DNA from: CAMLHU01 sp049680185
Lineage (GTDB): Bacteria > Gemmatimonadota > Gemmatimonadetes > Gemmatimonadales > GWC2-71-9
DNA: 35,428 nucleotides
Direction of reading: 5' to 3'
Assembly: GCA_049680185.1 (NCBI GenBank)
Contig: JBAUHI010000030.1
Span: 1-35,428 of the forward strand
Numbering within the stretch: position 1 is the stretch's first letter; every line of letters starts with the position of its first letter. The position numbers were made by a program, and so were the translations under genes. The notes under the pieces were generated by a model that saw only the letters and a list, made by a program, of their open reading frames with translations, did not search any database and had not been told where the DNA came from. Of the stretch, positions 25,259-31,936 are shown in pieces.

Positions 25259-26344
25259 CTACCAGTCTTCGCTGACGGCCCGGATGAGGTCGGCCAGGCG
25301 CGCCACATCCTTCAGGTCGATCACCTCCACCGGCGAATGCGCGTAGCGCAGGGGCCAGCCGATCGGCACGTCGACGACGCCCCACGGCGCGAACGCCGAT
25401 CCGTCATTGCCGCCGTTGGTGGCGCCGACCTGGAGCGGGATACGATGCGCCCGTGCCAGCGCGACCAGCGAGTCGACGTACGCAGGAGGCGTCACCGAGC
25501 TCTGGTCCACCGCACGGGCCACCGGCCCGAGCCCCAGCGGCGCCACGGCAAAGTTCTGCGGTTCCAGCGGCGAGTCGGCGGACACGAAGGTGTCGATCGC
25601 GTGCACCCGTGCGACGGACGTTCCCAGCGACTCGGCGACCACCCGAGCGCCGTCCAGGCCGGTCTCCTCCCGCACGCTCCAGATGAACGTCACAGCGTGG
25701 TGCAGCTTGGCGCGGTCAAGGTGCTTGACCGCCAGCAAGAGCGCCGCCACCCCGACGCGATCATCAAAAGAACGCCCGGTGGCCCGCGTGCCGGCCAATC
25801 GCGCATAGCGCTTGGGCATCGTCACGGTGCTGCCGACCCGGACGCCGAGTGATTCCGCCGCGGCCCGGGTCGATACGCCGAGGTCGACCCGATAGCGCCA
25901 TCCGCGTGCACGATCGACCGTCGAATCAGCGGGCGTGAAGACCCCGGGCACGTCGGCGGACCCGGTGTGGACCAATGCCGGCTCCGCCTCGAAGAGGAAG
26001 GGCAGGAAGCCACCCAGCGGCCGTAGCTCGAGCATGCCATCGTCGCCGATGTTGGTGACACTGAATCCGATCTCGTCCATATGGGCCACGAACACGACGC
26101 GTGGCGCGCCACGACCGACGGTGAGCCAGACATTTCCCGCAGAGTCCACGGAGGGGTGGGCCCACGCCGGCAGCCCCCGCGCCACCATGGCTCGCATCGG
26201 CGCTTCCATGCCCGACGGTGCGTACGTCTCGACCAACGGCGCCAGGACGGCCTGGGCATCGGCCACGGTCGTCGGACCTGCCTGCGCCGCGACCGGTGCC
26301 GCTACGACTGCCAGCGTGGCAAGCACTCCCCACACGCGCGTCAC
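25259..26344 (-). CDS. Exported M42-family metallopeptidase
   Basis: Dinuclear-zinc aminopeptidase-like protein (M42, glutamyl aminopeptidase/FrvX type) of 361 aa. The N-terminal signal peptide MTRVWGVLATLAVVAAPVAAQA shows it is exported, unlike most M42 enzymes, which are cytoplasmic. Ligands are intact: His88 and Asp90 in AHMDEIG, Asp194/Asp195 in SFDDRVG, Glu226-Glu227 in REETGLDGA, Asp257 in SADS, and His336 in YAHSP. NGGNDGS near 310 is also typical. GTG 26344 overlaps the stop of the upstream paralogue (GTGA), so the two are one transcription unit. Likely periplasmic peptide trimming, possibly with its paralogue as partner. Confidence 0.88.
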   Translation of the reverse strand: MTRVWGVLATLAVVAAPVAAQAGPTTVADAQAVLAPLVETYAPSGMEAPMRAMVARGLPAWAHPSVDSAGNVWLTVGRGAPRVVFVAHMDEIGFSVTNIGDDGMLELRPLGGFLPFLFEAEPALVHTGSADVPGVFTPADSTVDRARGWRYRVDLGVSTRAAAESLGVRVGSTVTMPKRYARLAGTRATGRSFDDRVGVAALLLAVKHLDRAKLHHAVTFIWSVREETGLDGARVVAESLGTSVARVHAIDTFVSADSPLEPQNFAVAPLGLGPVARAVDQSSVTPPAYVDSLVALARAHRIPLQVGATNGGNDGSAFAPWGVVDVPIGWPLRYAHSPVEVIDLKDVARLADLIRAVSEDW

Positions 26345-27285
26345 TGCGCACCCCCGATCCGATCGACCAGCCGGTCGGTCAGTGCGCGCACATCCGCCAG
26401 TGACACGGTCTCCACCGGCGTCCCGGCATACTTGATGGGCAGGTCAAGCCGGCTGACGGAGCCGAGTCCCCGATCTCGCGCACTGAGCCCCGAGTCCGCC
26501 GCGACGATCAGGGCCCCGAACTCACCGGGCTTTCCGTCCACCAGGATGGTCCGATCGAACGCGCCCAACGTATTCATCACGGTCAAGAGTCCTCGGCCAC
26601 CGAGTTGCTGCTCGATCACGAACGCGATCACGACCCGCCCCGTCGGATGCGCGGCTCGGGCGGCGCCCACCAGCGCCGCACAGGCCGATCGCCTCCCGAC
26701 CCAGGGTCCGGCCAGGCGCCCATCGCCGTAGCGGAGCGGAACCTTCTCACGTGCCACCGGTGTCAGCACATCGATGCCGAGCGCTCGCGCGTCTTCCGCG
26801 CTTCGAGCCCCGACATCGACCAGCGCATCATCCACCGTGAAGGGTGGCGCACCGCGATCACGTCCCCGCATGAGATGGACCGACCGGACCGCGACGACGC
26901 CGGCACGCGCGCCGCGCCGACCCCAAAGCGTCACCCGCTCGCCCTGCAACCACCGGTCAAAACCGGCGTCGACGCCCGACCCGACCCGCCGCAGGGTGAC
27001 CCACCCGTCCGCTCGGATCTCGCCGACCACATACCCGACCTCGTCGAGCGGGCACGTGACAAGAAGCCCACCCTGCCCCGTACCCAGCACTTCGACCACG
27101 TTGCCGGCACGATCCCGTACTGCGCGGGGCAGGAGCGTGAGCAGCGTGTCCGCCACCGGGCGTTCGAATCCCGAGACGGCGGTCATCGCGGCAAGTCGCG
27201 ACGACAGCGCCGCAGGATCCTGGGCGTGCACAGGCGACGGCATCACGGTGAGCAATGGAATGACTGAGGCCAGGTACCAGCGCAT
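26341..27285 (-). CDS. M42-like pseudoenzyme, exported
   Basis: Diverged paralogue of the downstream M42 protein, 314 aa, with a signal peptide (MRWYLASVIPLLTVMPSPVHAQ). Homology shows in CPLDEVGY (for AHMDEIGF), VIEQQLGGRG (for VREETGLDG) and a C-terminal IKYAGTPVETVSLADVRALTDR matching LRYAHSPVEVIDLKDVARLADL. Metal sites are damaged: the first His is Pro79, the DDR bridge is missing (GRRSACAAL), the second Glu of the pair is Gln226, and the last His is Gly. It is probably catalytically dead and may be a regulatory or stabilising partner of the active copy. ATG 27285 has GAGG six bases upstream on the minus strand. The frame is intact, so this is a conserved gene rather than a decaying pseudogene. 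Confidence 0.8.
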   Translation of the reverse strand: MRWYLASVIPLLTVMPSPVHAQDPAALSSRLAAMTAVSGFERPVADTLLTLLPRAVRDRAGNVVEVLGTGQGGLLVTCPLDEVGYVVGEIRADGWVTLRRVGSGVDAGFDRWLQGERVTLWGRRGARAGVVAVRSVHLMRGRDRGAPPFTVDDALVDVGARSAEDARALGIDVLTPVAREKVPLRYGDGRLAGPWVGRRSACAALVGAARAAHPTGRVVIAFVIEQQLGGRGLLTVMNTLGAFDRTILVDGKPGEFGALIVAADSGLSARDRGLGSVSRLDLPIKYAGTPVETVSLADVRALTDRLVDRIGGAQ

Positions 27286-27388
27286 CGTTCGCCTCGGGGA
27301 GGAAGGAACTCCGACCAATCTACGCGACTGGACGGCTGACCGACACACCACTGCGATACTATTCGGGACACCTTGAGGGGAGTGGCGC
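27286..27388. promoter_or_regulatory. Divergent promoter region, M42 pair / rmuC
   Basis: A 103-bp gap between divergent starts. GAGGGG (27375-27380) is a ribosome-binding site eight bases before the rmuC ATG. GATACT at about 27354-27359 is a weak -10 candidate. No operator-like palindrome is seen. Confidence 0.3.
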
Positions 27389-28405
27389 ATGCCTGAGTGG
27401 CTCGGAGTGGCGCTCTGCGTCGTGATCGCAGTGCTGTCGGTACTCCTCCTCCGCCGGAGCGGCCAGCCCGACCTCGGGCTCGCCCGCGAGCTGGCGGACC
27501 TCCGCGCCCGGCTCGAGGCGATGGCCGGAGCCCAGCAGTCGGTGCCGGGCACGGTCGCCACGCTCACCGACACAGTCTCCCGCCAGCTGGGGGAGTCTGC
27601 CGCCGCCGTCACCGACCTGCGTGACCGGATCGGCCGACTGACCGACGCGACCACCCGGCTCGAAGGCGTTGGCCGTCAGGTGGCCGAGGTGCAGGACCTG
27701 TTGCGCGTGCCCAAACTGCGCGGCATCCTCGGCGAGGTCTGGCTCGAGGAGCTGCTGCGGCAGGTGTTCCCCGCGGGACAGTTCGAGATGCAGCACACCT
27801 TCCGCTCCGGCGAACGCGTCGACGCGGTGCTCCGGATCGGCGGCGGCCTGGTGCCGGTCGACGCCAAGTTCCCGCTGGAGGCGTTCCAGCGGATGCTGGA
27901 CGCAGAGAGCGACGCCGCCGAACGGGAGCGCCGCGCCTTCCGGCGCTCCCTCAAGGCCCGGATCGACGAGATCGCCGACAAGTACATCCGCCCCGACGAG
28001 GGGACGTTCGAGTTCGCGCTGATGTACCTCCCGTCCGAGGCGGTCTACTACGAGAGCGTGGTCCGAGGCGAGGTGCTCGACGATGGCCGCAGCGTGCTCG
28101 GCTACGCCATGGAGCGGCGGGTCATCCCTGTGTCACCCCACACGTTCTATGCCTACCTCTCGGCGGTGTTGCACGGGCTCAAGGGCCTTCGGATCGACGA
28201 GCGCTCCCGGGAGATCGTCGCCGAGCTCGGCGGACTTCGCCAGCAGCTCGACAAGTTCTGGACCGCATATGACAAGGTCGGGATGCATCTCGCCAACGCG
28301 GCCAAGCAGTATGACGAGACTGGCAGGGAGCGGGAGCGGATCGGTGCGCGGTTCGACCGGCTGAGCCGTGGCGATGAGCCGGATCCGCCCACGCTGACCG
28401 AGTGA
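27389..28405 (+). CDS. rmuC: RmuC-family DNA recombination protein
   Basis: A 338-aa RmuC protein, a family linked to limiting inverted-repeat-mediated rearrangement and possibly carrying a nuclease-like core. It has a single N-terminal membrane helix (WLGVALCVVIAVLSVLLL, 4-21), a long coiled coil at about 28-95, then the RmuC core beginning GILGEVWLEELLRQVFP, VDAKFPLEAFQRML (conserved Asp-x-Lys), and LMYLPSEAVYYE with VSPHTFYAYL near the end. The order and spacing are standard. The ribosome-binding site is GAGGGG. It is the only DNA-stability gene near the many inverted repeats of this window; that proximity may be chance. Confidence 0.92.
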   Translation: MPEWLGVALCVVIAVLSVLLLRRSGQPDLGLARELADLRARLEAMAGAQQSVPGTVATLTDTVSRQLGESAAAVTDLRDRIGRLTDATTRLEGVGRQVAEVQDLLRVPKLRGILGEVWLEELLRQVFPAGQFEMQHTFRSGERVDAVLRIGGGLVPVDAKFPLEAFQRMLDAESDAAERERRAFRRSLKARIDEIADKYIRPDEGTFEFALMYLPSEAVYYESVVRGEVLDDGRSVLGYAMERRVIPVSPHTFYAYLSAVLHGLKGLRIDERSREIVAELGGLRQQLDKFWTAYDKVGMHLANAAKQYDETGRERERIGARFDRLSRGDEPDPPTLTE

Positions 28406-28640
28406 TCGGACCGGAAAGATATCATCGTTATAACGATAGTTGTAACATCATGCATTTCCTGACCGATTGCCGCTTCGGTGGGCCCAGAGGTGACGCTCCT
28501 CACCGAGACCCGACTGGGGAGGCGATATCCTGCCCCTACCACTATAGATTGTGACCCGATGCGTTGTCCGGCTGCCCTCCGGGGCCCGGGACCGACGTTA
28601 CAGGCCCTGGACGCCTGACCCTTCCCCATCAGGAGCAACT
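28406..28640. promoter_or_regulatory. Upstream region of the OmpA gene with a 14-bp palindrome
   Basis: A 235-bp gap. ATCGTTATAACGAT at 28424-28437 is a perfect palindrome in an AT-rich island, unusual in this GC-rich sequence and suggestive of an operator. TATAGA at 28543-28548 is a weak -10 candidate without a clear -35. AGGAG at 28631-28635 is a good ribosome-binding site for ATG 28641. Confidence 0.5.
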
Positions 28641-30122
28641 ATGCGCAGGTCCCTCATCCTCTGCCTCGGACTCATTGCGGGGATCGTACCCGCCGTGGCC
28701 GCCCAGGCCGGTGGCTCGATCGACCTCGGCGTATTCGGTCGCGGCGTCGACTACGACAAGAGCCTGACCGAGAAGACCGGCTTCGGCGTCGGTGGCCGCC
28801 TGGGCCTGTATGTCTCCAACGGCTGGGCGATCGCCGGCGACTTCTCGACGAACTCCACCACGAACAAGAACTCCAGTGCCAGCGTCACCACGACGCCGAT
28901 CCACGTTCGGCTGGAAAAGCACTGGGGCGCCGCGGACCAGTTCATCCTCGGTGCCGGGTATGCCCACTACAAGGTGAGCCCGCTCTCGACCGGCCTCGAC
29001 GGGAGCACTGATGGATTCAGCGGTGCCATCGGGTATCAGCACCAGTTCGGCAATGTGGTCGGGCTCCGGCTCGACGGCGTGCTCGATTACTACTCGACGG
29101 GTGCCAACGCGACGTCGACGTCCAAGCCGACCAACATCAACTACTCCCTGCAGGCGGGCCTCAACTTCCGCTTCGCAGCCCACCAGGGGCCGAAGGACAG
29201 CGATCACGACGGCGTCCCCGACAAGATGGACGTCTGCCCCGGCACGCCGGTGGGCACCGCCGTTGATGCCAAGGGCTGCCCGCTCCCGAAGGACAGCGAT
29301 CATGATGGCGTGACCGATGATCGTGATGCCTGCCCCGGCACCCCCGCCGGCGTGAAGGTGGACGCGAAGGGGTGCCCGCTCCCGATCGACTCCGACCACG
29401 ACGGCGTGCCGGACAATGTGGATGCCTGCCCCGGGACCCCCGCAGGGATGAAGGTCGACGCGCGCGGTTGCCCCATCCCGATCGATTCCGACGGGGATGG
29501 TGTGACTGACGACAAGGACGCGTGTCCCGGGACCCCTGCGGGCCAGAAGGTGGACGCGCGGGGCTGCCCGCTCCCGATCGACTCCGACGGTGACGGGGTG
29601 ACCGACGACAAGGACGCCTGCCCCGGCACACCGCTGGGACAGAAGGTGGATGCCCGTGGCTGCCCGCTGCCGGTCGACTCCGATGCCGACGGCGTGCCGG
29701 ACAATCTCGACAAGTGCCCCGGCACGATCGCCGGCCAGAAGGTCGATGCCGTCGGATGCCCGGTGCTCTTCGAGGCCGGAAAGGCCACGGTCACGCTCCA
29801 GGGGGTGTCGTTCCTGAGTGGCCGGGCCATCCTGACCCCGAACGCGAAGTTCATCCTCAATGGCGTGGCCGCCTCCCTCGCGGCCAATCCGACCGTCCGG
29901 GTGGAGATCGGTGGCTACACCGACAACACCGGATCACGCATCCGCAACATCACACTCTCGCGTGCGCGGGCGAATGCCGTGGCCACGTACCTCATCCAGA
30001 AGGGTGTTTCGGCGTCGCAGCTGTCCGCCAAGGGCTACGGACCGGCGAGTCCGGTGGCCAGCAATACCACCGCCGATGGGCGTGCCCAGAACCGGCGGGT
30101 GGAGCTGAAGAAGCTCCCCTGA
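28641..30122 (+). CDS. OmpA-family outer membrane protein with TSP3 repeats
   Basis: Structural outer membrane protein of 493 aa that ties the outer membrane to peptidoglycan. Order of parts: signal peptide (MRRSLILCLGLIAGIVPAVAAQA), a beta-barrel at about 25-180 (GSIDLGVFGRGVDYD ... ending LQAGLNFRFA), six calcium-binding thrombospondin-type-3 repeats (28-bp-like D-x-D-x-D-G motifs, 32 residues each), then a C-terminal OmpA domain (SGRAILTPNAKFILNGVA, VEIGGYTDNTG, LSRARANAVATYLI, GYGPASPVASN, QNRRVEL). The TDNTG and NRRVEL motifs are the diaminopimelate-binding signature. I chose ATG 28641 because AGGAG lies five bases upstream and the signal peptide starts there; an upstream in-frame extension is not supported. 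A strong terminator follows. Confidence 0.93.
   Translation: MRRSLILCLGLIAGIVPAVAAQAGGSIDLGVFGRGVDYDKSLTEKTGFGVGGRLGLYVSNGWAIAGDFSTNSTTNKNSSASVTTTPIHVRLEKHWGAADQFILGAGYAHYKVSPLSTGLDGSTDGFSGAIGYQHQFGNVVGLRLDGVLDYYSTGANATSTSKPTNINYSLQAGLNFRFAAHQGPKDSDHDGVPDKMDVCPGTPVGTAVDAKGCPLPKDSDHDGVTDDRDACPGTPAGVKVDAKGCPLPIDSDHDGVPDNVDACPGTPAGMKVDARGCPIPIDSDGDGVTDDKDACPGTPAGQKVDARGCPLPIDSDGDGVTDDKDACPGTPLGQKVDARGCPLPVDSDADGVPDNLDKCPGTIAGQKVDAVGCPVLFEAGKATVTLQGVSFLSGRAILTPNAKFILNGVAASLAANPTVRVEIGGYTDNTGSRIRNITLSRARANAVATYLIQKGVSASQLSAKGYGPASPVASNTTADGRAQNRRVELKKLP
29196..29771 (+). repeat. Six 96-bp tandem TSP3 coding repeats
   Basis: Six exact-length 32-residue units, each of the form DSDxDGVxDxxDxCPGTxxGxKVDAxGCPxx. 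Units 4 and 5 are almost identical at protein level. Equal length and near identity suggest recent unit duplication or gene conversion. Confidence 0.9.
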
Positions 30123-30154
30123 GCGCCGAGCACGACGTCCTGACATATCGACGG

Positions 30155-30183
30155 ATGCGGGGGCCCGAGTCGGGCCCCCGCAT
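30155..30183. terminator. Strong bidirectional terminator hairpin
   Basis: ATGCGGGGGCCC (30155-30166) pairs perfectly with 30172-30183 over a 5-nt GAGTC loop. It lies between the stops of the OmpA gene and the convergent EamA transporter. The T-tract is weak on both sides, but the stem is very GC-rich. Confidence 0.8.
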
Positions 30184-30194
30184 TCCGTTCCAGC

Positions 30195-31100
30195 TCAAGC
30201 CGGGCGGCGGGACCGGTCCCAGGTGATGATGCCGACCGCTGCAACGATGAGCGCGGAGGCCCAGATGCTCCGCAGGTCGAGCGCCTCACCCGCCACCGCC
30301 CAGCCGAGCAGCAGCGCCACCACCGGATTGATATACGCGTAGGTCGACACCTTGGCGGGCGTGCTGACCTGGATCAGCCAGACGAACGCACTGAACGTGA
30401 TGATGGACCCGAAAACGATGAGATAGACGAGCGCGATCAGCGAACGCGGGGTGACCGCGCCCAGGTGGAAGCTGCTGGCGCCCGGCAGGACCAGGAACAA
30501 AAGGAAGAGCCCCGCTCCACCGACCAGCATCTGGATGCCGGTGGCCATCGAGGACGAAGCAGGGCGCGGGGCATCGCGATGCTGATAGATCGTGCCGATC
30601 GACCAGGCCAGCGAACCGGCCGCCAGGGCGCCCACCGCCCAAGGACTGGCGCCACCGGTCACCGAACCGGGACCGCCCAGGAGCGCCATCCCGGCGAATC
30701 CGGCAATGAGGCCGATGACGGTGATCGGGCCGGGTCCCACCCCACCCGGCAGCACCCACTCGACGACGACCGTCCATGCCGGCACCAGGGCCACAAGGAG
30801 TGCCGTGAGCCCCGACGGCACCACCTGCTCCGACCACACGACGGCACCGTTGCCGCAGACCAGCATCAGCACGCCGGAGATCCCTGCGGCACGCCACTCC
30901 TTCCAGGCCGGCGATGGCGCCCCCCGGGAGCGGGCCCAGAGGTAGAGGAGACCGCCGGCGGTGAGGAGCCGGACGCCCGCCATGAGGAAGGGCGGGATCG
31001 ACCCGATCGCAAACCGGATGGCAAGGTAGGTGGAGCCCCAAACGAGGTACACCGTGGCGAACGCGAGCGTGATCCGCCAGGCGGGAGTGGTGGGTCGCAT
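30195..31100 (-). CDS. EamA/DMT-family transporter
   Basis: Inner membrane metabolite exporter of 301 aa with about ten hydrophobic segments in two EamA halves. The first begins ITLAFATVYLVWGSTYLAIR, and the second is around VGALAAGSLAWSIGTIYQ. WGSTYLAIRFAIGSIPPFLMAGVR closely follows the YedA/RhaT-like consensus, and INPVVALLLGWAVAGEALD is the second-half signature. Substrates of this group are mostly amino acids and other small metabolites; none can be chosen here. ATG 31100 begins the conserved region; no ribosome-binding site is visible. Convergent with the OmpA gene and divergent from the Hpt gene. Confidence 0.88.
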   Translation of the reverse strand: MRPTTPAWRITLAFATVYLVWGSTYLAIRFAIGSIPPFLMAGVRLLTAGGLLYLWARSRGAPSPAWKEWRAAGISGVLMLVCGNGAVVWSEQVVPSGLTALLVALVPAWTVVVEWVLPGGVGPGPITVIGLIAGFAGMALLGGPGSVTGGASPWAVGALAAGSLAWSIGTIYQHRDAPRPASSSMATGIQMLVGGAGLFLLFLVLPGASSFHLGAVTPRSLIALVYLIVFGSIITFSAFVWLIQVSTPAKVSTYAYINPVVALLLGWAVAGEALDLRSIWASALIVAAVGIITWDRSRRPA

Positions 31101-31187
31101 AGCAAGGAGGATAATCACCGCGCCAACCCGGAACTTGCGGGGACCGGTGCTTGCCGAGGCCCGGGTGGGATGGTAGTCTCCCGCTAG

Positions 31188-31550
31188 ATGCCCGATCCCG
31201 TCGACGCACCGCTCCTCGACCCCGTCATGCTCGCCAAGCTGCGAAAGATCGGCGGCCCGGCGCTGCTCACCCGGTTCATCGACACGTTCATGTCTTACGC
31301 GCCGGCCCGGATGGACCTCGCGGAAGCGGCGGCCGGTTCGGGTGACACGGCGACGGTGGCGGCGGTGGCCCATGGCCTCATCTCGAGTGCCGGCCAGCTC
31401 GGCGCCACGGATCTGTCCGCCGTATCCCGCGAGGTCGAGCGACTCGCAAGCGCGGGAGACATCGACGCCGTTCTGGCCCGGCTTCCGGCGTGGTGCGCCG
31501 CATTCGACTCTGCACTCGCCGCGCTCGATCACATCCGGAGCGACCCATGA
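31188..31550 (+). CDS. Histidine phosphotransfer (Hpt) protein
   Basis: A 120-aa stand-alone Hpt domain that should relay phosphate between receiver domains. The phosphorylated histidine is His62 in AHGLISSAGQLGA, the usual AHxLKxSSxxLGA motif, but with Ile in place of the lysine three residues on. The four-helix layout is otherwise normal. It overlaps the next gene by ATGA, so it is translated with the receiver. The hybrid kinase two genes downstream carries two receivers but no Hpt domain, which this gene plausibly provides. Confidence 0.82.
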   Translation: MPDPVDAPLLDPVMLAKLRKIGGPALLTRFIDTFMSYAPARMDLAEAAAGSGDTATVAAVAHGLISSAGQLGATDLSAVSREVERLASAGDIDAVLARLPAWCAAFDSALAALDHIRSDP

Positions 31551-31936
31551 GCGATCTCCCCCGCATCGTCGTGGTCGAGGACAACCCCGATAACCGACTG
31601 CTGTTGCAGGCGCTCCTGGCCGATCGATATGTCGTCGATGAATATGAGAGCGGCCCGGCTGCACTTGCCGGGTGCGCAGCCCGGCCGCCGAGCGTCATCC
31701 TGCTCGATATCTCCCTCCCAGGGATGGACGGCGGCGAGGTCCTCCGTCGTCTCCGTGCCGACGAGACCCTGCGATCGATCCCGGTCATCGCACTGACCGC
31801 CCACGCAATGAGCGGGGACCGCGAGCGCTTCCTGGGAATGGGCTTCGATGGATATGTGGCGAAGCCGATCATCGACGAGACCCTCCTGTACCACGCCATC
31901 GAGCGACTGATCGCCGGCCGGACCGGGGACGCCTGA
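31547..31936 (+). CDS. Single-domain (CheY-like) response regulator
   Basis: A receiver-only protein of 129 aa. Acidic pocket Glu11-Asp12, phospho-acceptor Asp54 in ILLDISLPGMDG, switch Thr84 in LTAHAMSG, and Lys106 in YVAKPI are all present. There is no output domain, so it acts through protein contact or as a phosphate shuttle or sink. ATG 31547 overlaps the Hpt stop by four bases, and its own stop overlaps the kinase start (TGATG). Confidence 0.92.
   Translation: MSDLPRIVVVEDNPDNRLLLQALLADRYVVDEYESGPAALAGCAARPPSVILLDISLPGMDGGEVLRRLRADETLRSIPVIALTAHAMSGDRERFLGMGFDGYVAKPIIDETLLYHAIERLIAGRTGDA

Noticed and set aside
26341..27285. M42 paralogue as a degraded pseudogene
   Set aside because: Although metal ligands are lost, the frame, signal peptide, ribosome-binding site and C-terminal homology are intact, so a maintained pseudoenzyme is more likely.
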